This document shows, in pieces, positions 1 to 10,019 of a DNA stretch of 64,000 nucleotides. The stretch spans positions 127,024,532 through 127,088,531 of the forward strand of contig NC_055996.1 of assembly GCF_018446385.1 (NCBI RefSeq), given 5' to 3'. The notes below the pieces were generated by a model that was not told where the DNA came from, made no database searches, and saw only the letters and a program-made list of their open reading frames with translations. The position numbers were made by a program, and so were the translations under genes. Positions within the stretch are counted from its first letter, which is position 1, and every line of letters begins with the position of its first letter. The stretch comes from Zingiber officinale (taxonomy: Eukaryota; Streptophyta; Magnoliopsida; Zingiberales; Zingiberaceae).

Positions 1-213
1 TCACATGACCTAAATTGATGATCAAATTTAAAAAACTTTTACCATCTTAAAAGTATTACCTAAGGAAATTCCCATGAAGGATTTTATTCAAAATAGCATG
101 CTATGTAACTAAACAAAATGCAAAGTATAGAAATAAAGTGTGGAAGTAAAATGCAAATATAGGAAAATGAAACTAAAGAAATGTATAAAAGAAATTTATT
201 AACAAAACATAAA

Positions 214-1383
214 TTAAAATGCAAAAGAAAGCAATATTGGAACCAACTCCCCTTTCATTCCCGGTGGTTGAAGAAGATTTAGAAGTAAAATCCAACCCGG
301 AAGTAGAGGAATAGTGATTCCAATCAAATTCTTTTTATTCTTCATTTTTTCCTTGAAAATTCTTTCTGGAGGTCTGAGTCGGTTCAGTTCAAGCATCCAC
401 TCTGGGAGCTTGTGTTCTCCTACAACATTATTAAAAGACAGCACCTCCCACACACACGTGGGATAAGAAGGAAATAGGAGAATATTAGTGTGGGTATAAA
501 ATATATCAATAAATAAATCACATCTAATAAAATCAACAATTGGTACCTCAATTAAATTTTCTGATAAATCACAAGAAATACTCACCTTGTTGTGTTGAAA
601 GGTACCTGGAGTGGTGATTGTTACCTCCTCTTCATCATGATATGGCTCAAACTGTGGTTCTCGTGAATGTACATCCTCATGTAGTGATTCTTGGGTGCTT
701 TGCTCCGTAGCACAAGTCCCTACACTTACATCTTTAATTCTTGGTGGTTCTTGAGGTAATGCTTCCAGTAAGCAATCCCCTACACTTAGATCATCTTCAA
801 AAATATGTTCAGAACCTGAATCACTAATAACATCTTCAACAACAATATCAGTAGGATCAGAAATTTGCATAATCACATAATCATCACAAAAGATACTAGA
901 AAAATTATGCGAATCAATGGAAGTAGGGTCAGGCCTGACAGAATCGCTACTTTCCATCTCTCCACTGGAATTTCGTGCTTGCAGTTGATTGATGGATGAT
1001 GCAATCTGATCTAACTGATTCTGTATGTTCTGTATCCTTGAAAATTGTTGCTCTTTATGCTCATTCATTTGTTGCATGATCTCCTTGAGTTTCCATGTTG
1101 ACTCATCCAACTGAGGGTCATTTTGTTGAAAATATTGTGGCATAAAATTTGTTGAAACCTCTTGAAATCCATATGAACTCTGGTAGATAGGATATGGCTC
1201 AATAAATGGTCCTTGTGCACTTTCATACCTGAAACATGAATTATCCACCCAATTAGCATTAAAACCATTTGAAAATGACTCATACCTATTTTGTTGATCC
1301 AAATTTGAGTAAAACTGATACTCAGGTTGAAAACACTGATAATTCTCCATTCCACCTCCAAAATTATGAAAATATGGATCCAT
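214..1383 (-). CDS. First ORF of the Tat-like element (389 aa, function unknown)
   Basis: This uninterrupted 389-codon ORF begins at an ATG 228 nt downstream of the primer-binding site, where gag or an extra 5' ORF of a Tat element would lie. The N-terminal 75 residues are rich in Tyr, Phe, Asn and Gln. Residues about 95-135 (KLKEIMQQMNEHKEQQF and following) look like a coiled coil. The middle is acidic, and the C-terminal 100 residues are hydrophobic and Leu/Pro-rich. I see no CCHC knuckle, protease or polymerase motif. The first part resembles the poorly conserved N-terminal region of Tat/Athila gag-like proteins in composition only. An intact ORF of this length in a repeat-dense region suggests a fairly recent insertion. 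It could instead be the extra ORF of a non-autonomous family. Confidence 0.55.
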   Translation of the reverse strand: MDPYFHNFGGGMENYQCFQPEYQFYSNLDQQNRYESFSNGFNANWVDNSCFRYESAQGPFIEPYPIYQSSYGFQEVSTNFMPQYFQQNDPQLDESTWKLKEIMQQMNEHKEQQFSRIQNIQNQLDQIASSINQLQARNSSGEMESSDSVRPDPTSIDSHNFSSIFCDDYVIMQISDPTDIVVEDVISDSGSEHIFEDDLSVGDCLLEALPQEPPRIKDVSVGTCATEQSTQESLHEDVHSREPQFEPYHDEEEVTITTPGTFQHNKVSISCDLSENLIEVPIVDFIRCDLFIDIFYTHTNILLFPSYPTCVWEVLSFNNVVGEHKLPEWMLELNRLRPPERIFKEKMKNKKNLIGITIPLLPGWILLLNLLQPPGMKGELVPILLSFAF

Positions 1384-1610
1384 GCTTAAGAAATCTCCTA
1401 TTCTTCACTTCAACACTAGAACAAATTGTTAGAAGACTCAAGAGCATAAAGTTTCAATCACATGAAAACATGAACAGTAAAAGCATTTAATAATTCAAGA
1501 ACAAACCAACATGAAAATACAAAGAGAATAAGCAATCAAATCAATCAACATGCTAACAAATAAAATCACTCAATGATCAATCTAAAATAAACACACATTG
1601 CTAGTTATGT

Positions 1611-1628
1611 TCCCCGGCAACGGCGCCA
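1611..1628 (-). other. Primer-binding site, tRNA-Asp type
   Basis: The minus strand reads TGGCGCCGTTGCCGGGGA, the complement of the 3' end of plant tRNA-Asp including CCA. It lies five bases from the LTR end at 1634. It fixes the element's orientation as minus. Confidence 0.85.
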
Positions 1629-1633
1629 AAATT

Positions 1634-3415
1634 TGGTGTTAGCCATTTTCATGTCACGTGGCACATCAAATTAATTAAAATTGAAACTCATTAAAATTAA
1701 TACAAGCGTTGTAGCAACGAGTCCCAAGTCGTATTTTTCTTTCCAAGGGTAACTAATAAATGTGTGAGTATTCTAGAATTGATTCACTTAGCAAATTGAG
1801 TTCTTCTTCAATTCAAACTAAAATCAGATAAGGTTTATTCTTTTCTACATATCACTTTCTTCTTAACTTGATCACCTTCCTTCCAAAACCAAATGAACAT
1901 CACTTAAGTGAGGATTTTTATGCATCATTGAATCAAATGGTTCAATTCCTATCTCCACAATATACAATCTTAGTAACAAGGTACACAATTAAATCTCAAG
2001 TTAAGTTTTCTACAATTAAGCTCATTCACAGTAATAGATAAACTCATAAACTCCTTAAACAGAGGTAACAATCAAAACTAAAGTTGATCCATCTTCATTT
2101 AAGCAAGATCACAAGTTCAAAGACCAAAATCAGAGCAAAGAATTACTAACTACATTACAAGAGCCTACAACTATCAGCATTAGTAGCAGAATAAACCTAA
2201 CAGCACTAAGGTCAATATCAGTATCAGTATCAGGTTAATAATCCGGGTTTGAAAGCAAGAATTCGGAATCAAAAACATAAAATCTCAACAGAAATTGAAA
2301 TTGCAAAGGTAGGTATCAGATCTGAAGATCTGAGCAAAGTTTGAACACAATTCAAAGACAAGATAAAGAAAAACAAAACCTAAACATTCCACAAACCAAA
2401 TCGGAACAAATCTTCTCCACTTTGCCGAAACAAAGGTGCTCTCGGAAACCTCCCCTCAAACACCCAACAAGCAATCTCCAAGCGCTCTACTATCACCAGA
2501 TAACGTTCATAGCTATTGGAAACCTCCCCTCAAGCTCGCATCTGACTGGTATCGCCATCAACCGAAGAAAACAGAGCTTGACTCTGAGAATGCACAAATC
2601 AGATCGATCGGCCAAATCTATCCAATGTAGCTGCGGAATGGGATGCGGAAAAGGTACAAAAACTCCAAGAAACCTCCCTCGAAGCTCTGGTGGATGCGAA
2701 GATCACTGATCGGAAACCTCCCCGATCGGCAATGTGGCGGTGGACAGAATCAAGGCGCGGCTGAGAAACCTCCCTCGGCTGCTCTCTGATCGCCGGAAGA
2801 TGAACGCCGAAGCTTGATGATCGTCGTCGGAGAAGAAGCTAAGCTCACGGATCTGGAATCGGAGAATGGGAGTCTCGGCGTCGCGCGACGAAGATGATGG
2901 CACTGTAGCAAAATATCTTGAACTGAGCTCAGGGAAGCACTATAGCTTCTCAAACGTTTTAAACCTCTCCTCATCTGATCGGACGGTCCAGATTGACTTG
3001 GGCTTGATCAACGGTTGGATCATCTCGGATCTGAATCAAAACTTCCGGATCTTCATCAATGGACTAGATCTGCTCCTCCTTAGGTCGGATGGACCAGATG
3101 CTTGACGGATGGCTCAGATCTGCTTAATTGTAGATGAACGGTACAAAACACTCCAAGGCTTGATCGACTTGATTAACCCTTGATTTGAGCCCAAGTGTGG
3201 TCTGATTTGATTGAGTCTATGACCCTTTTGATGCCTACAAAATAACAAACAAATATTAGCATCAAATTAAGCCATAATAACATAATTTGCAATTTAGTCC
3301 AAAATTGATACAATGTATAAAAATATAGTATAAATATGGGTTCTATATATGAAAACTACATCAAACCATGATTATATGAATGAGAATAGTATAGTAAAAT
3401 CATGGTTATCACTCA
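1634..3415 (-). repeat. 5' LTR of the Tat-like element (about 1.78 kb)
   Basis: On the plus strand it runs from TGGTGTTAG next to the primer site to GGTTATCACTCA; on the minus strand it therefore starts TGAGTGATAACC and ends ACACCA. The primer-site boundary is firm. The outer boundary (3411-3415) is inferred from TG/CA ends because the second LTR is outside the window. The short ORFs inside (for example at 2341-3105) have no recognisable domains. Confidence 0.6.
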
Positions 3416-3420
3416 CCCCT

Positions 3421-4229
3421 ACTAAAAACATACGTCAACATGGATCAGATACCAAATCAACGTAGGCGATGTATGACCGCGCGGATTGAAGGCGCGACGG
3501 TGGGGGGACGATTGCGGCTAGGAGGTCGTCTGCAACGATGGGACCCGGCTACGACTCGGGACAGATTTTGTGCTGTCATGGTCGATGGAGATAAGGGCGT
3601 CGGTAAGGAGGGAGAGGGAGCAGAGCTTGGCTGCTAGATACGATGGTGTCTCAGCCGCAGCACGCACGTTGTCGCCAGGCATCGCTTCCCATGGCGACAG
3701 TGGCGGCAGCGCCCGCGAGGTTTTGGCGGAGGCAGGAATGAAGGGGAATAATCCCCTCTCTCGGTAGCGGAGGAGCAAAACGATCTAGCCTCGGATGTCG
3801 CCGGCGTCGAAGGCAATGAAGGTGGCTGCTCCCCCCTCTCCTTGGTCACAGCGGTGGAATCCCCCCTGTGGCGGCGGAGCAAGACACGGAGGAGAAGCGG
3901 AAGAGGACTGTGTATTAGATTTCTGGCGGGATGAGGGAGAGAGGAGCTGCCGACGTCAGAGGTGGCGGTGCGAGAGGGAGAAGAAGATCCTCGCTTGGTT
4001 CGTGGTGGCAGCGGCAGAGAAACACACGAATAAGAAGAAGGAGGTCATCGGTGGCGGCCGTCGCTCGAGGGTGGCGGCGAAATTGGGAGCAGAGGTGGCG
4101 GTGCGGTGCACACACAAAGCAGGAAATCCCCCCCCCCCCCTTCCTCACCTTAAAACCCTACACATTAAAAGGACAAAAATGCCCCTCTCCTCTTAATTCC
4201 CCTTTTGCCCTATATCCATATCCGTATCA
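3421..4229 (-). repeat. 3' LTR (proximal part) of the array-bearing element
   Basis: It aligns base by base with 8717-8975 plus 12653-13171 at high but imperfect identity. Both copies share the CGTCAACATGG start, a C homopolymer (near 4131 and 13069) and the ATATCCATATCCGTAT end. It is GC-rich, so it shows many accidental ORFs on both strands. Confidence 0.7.
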
Positions 4230-4243
4230 CAAGCCTCCCCTTC
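4230..4243 (-). other. Candidate polypurine tract
   Basis: The minus strand reads GAAGGGGAGGCTTG directly before the inferred LTR start TGATACGG. Position and composition fit a plus-strand primer for reverse transcription. Confidence 0.5.
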
Positions 4244-4539
4244 AAGTCTAGTCGAAGGAGACGCGAGTCTGATTGACTAGACCCAGCCAAACGGAAAGCG
4301 AAATCCATCCTAAATGCAGAGCCCGATCGCTGGACTTGCCGTATAACACCAAACGAAGAACGACGAACAGCAAGCACCTAGCAGAGCAACGAGTGAGGTG
4401 CGAACGATGAGTGCCAGGCAAAGTGACGAAAGGATGTGGGAGCGATGAATGAGGAGTGTCGACCAGGCCATAGAGAAAATATCGAGCGAATCGAAAGATG
4501 ACGAGCAAAGGGTTCCGAGGGCACGACTGAAAAAATGTT

Positions 4540-5190
4540 GACCGAGTGACAGTAAATCGCAACCGAAAAAAATGTCGACCGAGCGACGATAAATCGTGAT
4601 CGAACAATTGAATAATGCCGACCTGGTAATCAAAAAATACTGACCTGGCAATCGAAAAATGTTGAGCGAGTTGAAAGACGATGGGCGAACGGAATCAAAC
4701 GCGCGACCGAGAAAATGTCGACCGAACGACAGTAAATCACGACCGAGCAATCGAATAATGCCGACCTTGCAATAAAAAAATGTTGACTAGGCAGTCAAAA
4801 AAATGTCGAACGGGTCAAAAGATGATGGGTGAGCGGTATCAAACGCGCGACTGAGAAAATGACGACCGAGCGATAGTAAATCATGATCGAGCAATCGAAT
4901 AATGCAGACCTGGCGATCGAAAAATGTTGACCAGGCAGTCGAAAAAACGTCGAACGGGTCGAAAGAAGATGGGAGAGCGGTATCAAACGCGCGACCGAGA
5001 AAATGTAGACCGAGCGAGAGTAAATCGTGACCGGCCAATCGCATAATGTAGACCTGGTGATCGAAAAATGCTAACCAAGTAGTCGAAAAAATGCCGAATG
5101 GGTCGAAAGATGATGGGCTAGCGGTATCAAACGCGCGATTGAGAAAATATTGACCGAGAGACAGTAAATCACGATCGGGCAATAGGAGAA
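4540..5190. repeat. Tandem array 1, unit about 144 bp
   Basis: The motif GACCGAGCGACAGTAAATC recurs with variants at 4577, 4720, 4864, 5008 and 5152, a spacing of 143-144 bp, giving about 4.5 copies. Because 144 is divisible by three, minus-strand reading frames stay open and give repetitive 48-residue false proteins. Confidence 0.9.
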
Positions 5191-5499
5191 TGTTGGACGA
5201 GCAAAACTGTGAGTGTGATCGAGAAACATGCCGACCGATGCAAAGCGAACAACTTAGCAGATGGTCAAGTGATACTACTTGGTCGACTAAGAGAAGGTCG
5301 ATCTGTGATCGGAAGAATGCCAAGTGGGCACGAAGCCTGTGCGCTGGATAGACATAGAGCCTGAGACCAAATGAGAATGGGAGCAGAGCCCGTGGATCGA
5401 GCGCGAATGGGAGTAGAACCATCAGGCGGTTATGCGAATGCCAAGTAAGGAGAAAAGTGGGTACCGACCGAGCAGTAAATGCGAGGCAAAGTAATGAGT

Positions 5500-5815
5500 G
5501 AGACGCGAGGGATGAGTTTCGGGCAAATCGGAAAGTGAGTCAAGAGCGGTGAGTGCCGGGCATAACGGCGAGTGAGTCGTGAACGATGAGTGCCAGGCAG
5601 AGCAGCGATTGGGACGTGAATGGTGAGTGTCGGGCAAAGCGGTGAGTGAGCCGCGAACGATGAGTGTCGGGCAGAGTGGCGATTGGGATGCGAATGGTGA
5701 GTGTCGGGCAGAGCGGTGAGTGAGTTGCGAACGATGAGTGGTGGGCAGAGAGACGAGTGGAGTGTGATGAGTGTCGTGCAGAGCGGCGAGTGAGTGGTGA
5801 GCGTCGACCAAGAGG
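5500..5815. repeat. Tandem array 2, unit about 37 bp
   Basis: GAGTGTCGGGCA and close variants occur at 5551, 5588, 5624, 5662, 5699, 5735 and 5769, a spacing of 34-38 bp. Alternate copies are more alike, suggesting a 74-bp higher-order unit. Confidence 0.8.
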
Positions 5816-5821
5816 TCATGG

Positions 5822-6479
5822 GTTGTGAGAGCAATCTCAATTATAACTCGCGCTGGGGTGAGAGTCTGGAATCCCAACCGAGAGGTCGTTGGTCATGAGA
5901 GCAATCTCACTTATAACTCGTGCTGGGGTGAGAGTCTGGAATCCTGACTGAAAGGTCGTTGGTCGTGAGAGCAAGCTCACTTATAACTCGCGCTGGAACG
6001 AGAGTCTGGAATCCCGACCGAGAGGTCGTTGGTCGTGAGAGCAAGCTCACTTATAACTCATGCTGGGACAAGAATCTGGAATCCCGACCGAGAGGTCGTT
6101 GGTCGTGAGAGCAAGCTCACTTATAACTCGTGCTAGGATGAGAGTCTGGAATCCCGATCGAGAGGTCGTTGGTCGTGAGAGTAAGCTCACTTATAACTTG
6201 CACTGGGGCGAGAGTCTGGAACATAGACTGGGAGATCTTTGGTCGTGAGAGCATGCTCACTTATAACTCGCGCTGGGGTGAGAGTCTGGAACACCAAACG
6301 GGAGGTCATTGGTCTTGAGAGCAAGCTCACTTATAACTCGCGCTGGGGCGAGAGTCTGGAACACCAACCGAGAGGTCATTGGTCGTGAGAGCAAGCCCAC
6401 TTATAACTCGCGCTGGGGCAAGAGTCTGGAGGCGTGAGAGCATGCTCAATTATAACTCGCACTGGGGAGAGAGTATGGA
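5822..6479. repeat. Tandem array 3, unit exactly 70 bp, about nine copies
   Basis: The GCAAGCTCACTTATAACTCG motif (with variants) starts at 5831, 5901, 5971, 6041, 6111, 6181, 6251, 6321 and 6391, exactly 70 bp apart, with a shortened last copy near 6440. Each unit contains GAGAGTCTGGAATCCCGACC and AGAGGTCGTTGGTCGTGAG. Confidence 0.93.
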
Positions 6480-6485
6480 ATCTTG

Positions 6486-6895
6486 ACCAATAGGTGATCT
6501 GGAGGCCTAACCAATACTTGATCTGGAGACCTGACCAGGAATTGATCTGGAGGTCTGACCAAGACTTGGTCTGGAGACCTGACTAGAAATTGATTTGGAG
6601 GTCTGACTAGGACTTGATCTTGAAACCTGACCAGGAAGCAATATGGAGGCCTGATTAAGAAGCAATCTGGAGGCCTAACCAAGACTTGATTTGGAGACCT
6701 GACCAGGAATTAATCCGGAGGTCTGACTAGGACTTGATTTGGATACTTGACCAGGAATTGATCTGGAGGTCTGACCAGGACTTGATCTGGAAACCTACCA
6801 GGAAGTAATCTAGAGGTCTGACCAAGAAGTAATCTGGAGGTCTGACCAAGAAGCAATCTAGAGGCCTGACCATGAATTGGTCTGGAAGCCCGACC
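6486..6895. repeat. Tandem array 4, unit 24 bp, about 17 copies
   Basis: Consecutive 24-bp units have the form GATCTGGAGGTCTGACCAGG followed by ACTT or AATT, with few length changes. The period is a multiple of three, so the minus strand shows false proteins with an eight-residue period (LVRPPDQF and similar). Confidence 0.9.
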
Positions 6896-7189
6896 GAGAG
6901 ATCGTTAGCGATGCTCCGATCCGAGACCGATGCTGATACTCTGGTCTGAGACCAGTGGCGATAGCTCGACCCCGAATGGGGGAGGGAAAGCCCTGAAATC
7001 CATAGAAGTGGAGCCCGTAGCAATACGAGGGAGGAGAACCTTTATCATACCTGACCAAGGAGTGGTGTCGACCGGATGAGGATCTGTCTCGATCCCTCAA
7101 CTCCAAAATGTATGTGAAGCCAGGGAGAGAAATAGTGTCGATCCCGTGACTCCCAAATGTACGTGGAGTCCGGGAGAGAATAATCCTGA

Positions 7190-7496
7190 GCCCTGACCGT
7201 CAAAAGGGGTGAAGCTCATAGCAATATAAGGGAGTAGAGTCCGTAGCAAGAGAAGGAAGCAAAGCACCGTAGGTGAAGGGAGTAGGGCCTGTAGTCGTAA
7301 GTGGTTGCAAAACAGGTGGAGGATGCAGAGCGTATAGTAGTAATAGAATGAAGCGCCTATAGCAGTAAAAGGATGCAGAGCCCCATAGTAAAGAGTGCAG
7401 AGCATGTAGCAGTAAGAGGATGCAGAGCCTCACAGAGCCTGTAGCAATAAGAGGATGCAGAGCCTCATGCTGAAGGGTGCAGAGCCTAAACACACC
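7190..7496. repeat. Tandem array 5, degenerate unit of about 22-35 bp
   Basis: TGCAGAGCC with AGCAGTAAGAGGA recurs irregularly about ten times. The unit length drifts, so this is an old or heavily rearranged array. Confidence 0.65.
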
Positions 7497-7735
7497 TGAT
7501 CGGGGAGTTGAGCCCCTGGTCCTTGATCGGAGAGTAAGGCCCCTAGCCTGTAATCAAAGAGCGAGTCACTGATCGGGAAGCTGTACTGCAAGTCACTGAT
7601 CAGGAAGTTGTGTCCCTAGTGTATGAGTGGGAAACTGTGCCCCTAATATCTGATCGGGGAGCTGGGCCCCTAGTGTCCGATCAAAAATCGAAGGCCCTGG
7701 CCTTTGATCAAGGAACTAGGATCTTACTCTCTTAT
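7497..7735. repeat. Tandem array 6, unit about 27 bp
   Basis: Units of the form GATCGGGGAGCTGGGCCCCT followed by AGTGTCC recur about eight times with substitutions, ending near 7735. Confidence 0.7.
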
Positions 7736-8051
7736 CAGGGAGCTATAGCAGCTCCTATAACCGCAAAAAGAGAGCAGAGCCCGTAGCGTATCTGATCGAG
7801 AAGTTGTGCCAACCGATTAAGGGTTGGTCTCGATCCCTTGACTCCCGAATACCCGTGGAGTCAAGGGAAAAATATAATGAAAAAACTAACCTGTCAGCCA
7901 GCTGAAGCTCCAACTTAATCTCTCGGCTCCCGAATACCCATGGAGCGAGGAGAGAAGATAATAAGTTCGTAGAAATCCTCCAGGACTATGATAATGGGAG
8001 AGAACCTCCCGACATCGTCTGTCTTCACGTTCCAGAACAGGTGGAGAAGAT

Positions 8052-8069
8052 TTCTACAGACGGCGCTAA
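8052..8069 (-). other. Degenerate primer-binding site
   Basis: The plus strand reads TTTCTACAGACGGCGCTA, two changes from TTCCCACAGACGGCGCCA, which I recall as the tRNA-like primer complement of many Tat-clade elements. It stands three bases from the TGATCCTG start of the LTR at 8073. Confidence 0.5.
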
Positions 8070-8989
8070 ATTGATCCTGTCCGGAAATTGAGTCAGAGGG
8101 ACCATCGGGTGAGGTGGATGGAATATTGACTGAGTCGCGATGCCCCGGAGGGGGGGTGTGTTGAAATGGCTTATGTGTTGACCAAGTCGTCAGAAGTCCT
8201 CTGGTCAACACTACCTGTAACCCAACGACTGGGTTGTCTTGGTCCCTGGTACCCCGAAGCTCGAGGCAGATCCAACGAATATATAAATAACCGATTAATA
8301 CTAGAATAATAAAATGAATGAAGAGTGAGTACGAGAGCGTACCCTAGCCCAGGGGGACACTCTCGGATGGGATGCTGCTCGAGTGGTCGTGACCCGGAAG
8401 AGCAGACTCCGAGTCGGATGAAGAGCTGGATCTGATGAAGTAGAGTCGAAGGCGGCATGGAGCTAGAAGCGACGGCACGAACCCGGATGTGACCTTGGCA
8501 CGCAGGCCGGGATAATACAGCGGCACGCAAACCAGGATACAATGATGACACGAAGGTCAGAACATGATATCGACACGCAGGCCAAGATATGGCACACAAC
8601 CCAGGATCTGACACACAGGTCGGACTGTGTAAAGACCGAAGCATAGTCAGACTCAAGGGCTAGAACACAACCATGACACAGAGTCATAACAACGGTGGCC
8701 CAATGGTTTGAGCAGTGCTAAAAATATACGTCAACATGGATCAGATACCAAATCAGCATAGGTGATGTATGACCGCGCAGATCGAAGGCGCGACGGTGGG
8801 GGGACGGCTGTGACTCGGAGGCAGTCTACGACGATGGGACCCGGCTACGGCTCGGGGCAGATTTTGTGCTGTCATGGTCGACGGAGAAAAGGGCGCCGAT
8901 AAGGAGGGAGAGGGAGTAGAGCTTGGTTGCTGGATACGATGGTGGCTCGACTGCAGCCACCCACGTTGTCGCCAGTAAGGCGTAGCTAG

Positions 8990-9110
8990 TACTGGGTTGC
9001 ACTGGGCTCTAGCTCAGTGCAGCCCAGCAACTTTTAACACACTAATCCCTATTGTTTTTTCGCCGCCCAGTGCAGCTCCACATCGAGCCCAGTGCAGCAG
9101 GCGCTAAACC
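8990..9110. repeat. hAT subterminal repeats
   Basis: Short motifs built on GCCCAGTGCAGC, in both orientations, cluster in the first 130 bp of the element. Subterminal motif clusters are where hAT transposases bind. Confidence 0.55.
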
Positions 9111-10019
9111 CTAAACCAAGTCATTTTTTTCGCCGCCCTCCTCCTCTGGCACGAAGTACACATCGAGGTTGTGAACGTCGCCACCTTCAGCGCATCATCT
9201 CCTTCTTCAGCCATCGGTTCTCCTCACTCAGCCACTTGCAATAGCTTTTCAAGCACGGGTAAGTCACGTAAGTGGTAATCTCCATCTACATCTTCTTCAT
9301 CTTCTTCGTCCTTCATCAAAATCCAACCTTTCCAGTTTCCATCAATTTTGCCTATTTCTCTCCTTTTTTTCCCCTCTCCAAATCAATCGAAATAGGGAGA
9401 CAAGAAAATGAATTGGGTTGCACCTCACCTGGCTCTCCTGTTTTGCAGATGAGCAGATTTGCAGCTATTTCCATTTTTCCTTTTTAATGGTTTGTGATTG
9501 TTGTAATTGAATTCTTTGTCAATCGGCCAAGTCCTGCTTTTGAGACTACAATCTCCAACCATTTAAACAACAATTAGAAACTCAAATTCAATAATAAAAA
9601 AAGAAAATATTTTTAACACGTTTTATTTCTTTGGATGAGTTTAAGGGGCTTAGATTACTTCTAAATTCCCACATTTGTGTTCTTTTTAAGTCCTTTATTT
9701 TTGTTTTTGATTTTAGGTATTTCAAGTTTCATCTTAGCACAGGCAGTGGACTTCTCTTTATCTTGAAGTGATAAATCACAGGTAATTTTAAATTTTTAGT
9801 TGTGATTTTATTTGAAATGATTTGAATTTTAAAATTATCGAAAAATTATGGTTCTAATACTTGGGAATGTTGTGATATTATAAATTGATTTATTATTGTG
9901 ATTGAGTTTGTTTTAAAATGAATAATATGATTGAGTTTGTTATAATTGATTGGTAGTTAGTTTTTTTTTTCTTAAGTTATAAATAATTAATTTGTAGTTG
10001 TTTTTTCCTTAGGTTATAA

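Larger units (their letters stand above)
1..3415 (-). mobile_element. Ty3/gypsy Tat-like LTR retrotransposon, 5' part, runs off the left edge
   Basis: Read on the minus strand, the order is LTR (3415 to 1634), a primer-binding site matching a tRNA-Asp 3' end (1628 to 1611), a 228-bp leader, then a long ORF. This is the 5' end of an LTR retrotransposon whose gag-pol and 3' LTR lie outside the window. The tRNA-Asp-type primer is typical of Tat/Athila-clade Ty3/gypsy elements; that assignment is family knowledge, since no pol domain is visible. It appears to be inserted in the 3' LTR of the neighbouring element at 3416-13171. Confidence 0.72.

Noticed and set aside
1611-1628. Possible tRNA-Asp gene
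   Set aside because: Only the 3' terminal 18 bases match, and in the position of a primer-binding site; the rest of a tRNA is absent.
3440-4251. Several Arg/Gly-rich ORFs on both strands
   Set aside because: GC-rich LTR sequence gives accidental open frames; the other LTR does not preserve them.
4310-5877. Long overlapping minus-strand ORFs (for example 211 aa at 4787-5422)
   Set aside because: They run through 144-bp and 37-bp tandem arrays; the 144-bp period is a multiple of three, so frames stay open by repetition. The proteins are low-complexity with no domain.
5822-6479. Regular 70-bp direct repeats considered as a CRISPR-like array
   Set aside because: Whole units are similar with no unique spacers, and the sequence is plant nuclear DNA inside a retroelement.
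6446-7023. Repetitive proteins with an eight-residue LVRPPDQF-like period
   Set aside because: Translation artefact of the 24-bp tandem array; no start context, no conservation expected.
9272-9487. 71-aa ORF in the hAT leader
   Set aside because: Pyrimidine-rich leader/intron-like sequence before the transposase; hydrophobic low-complexity product without homology that I recognise.
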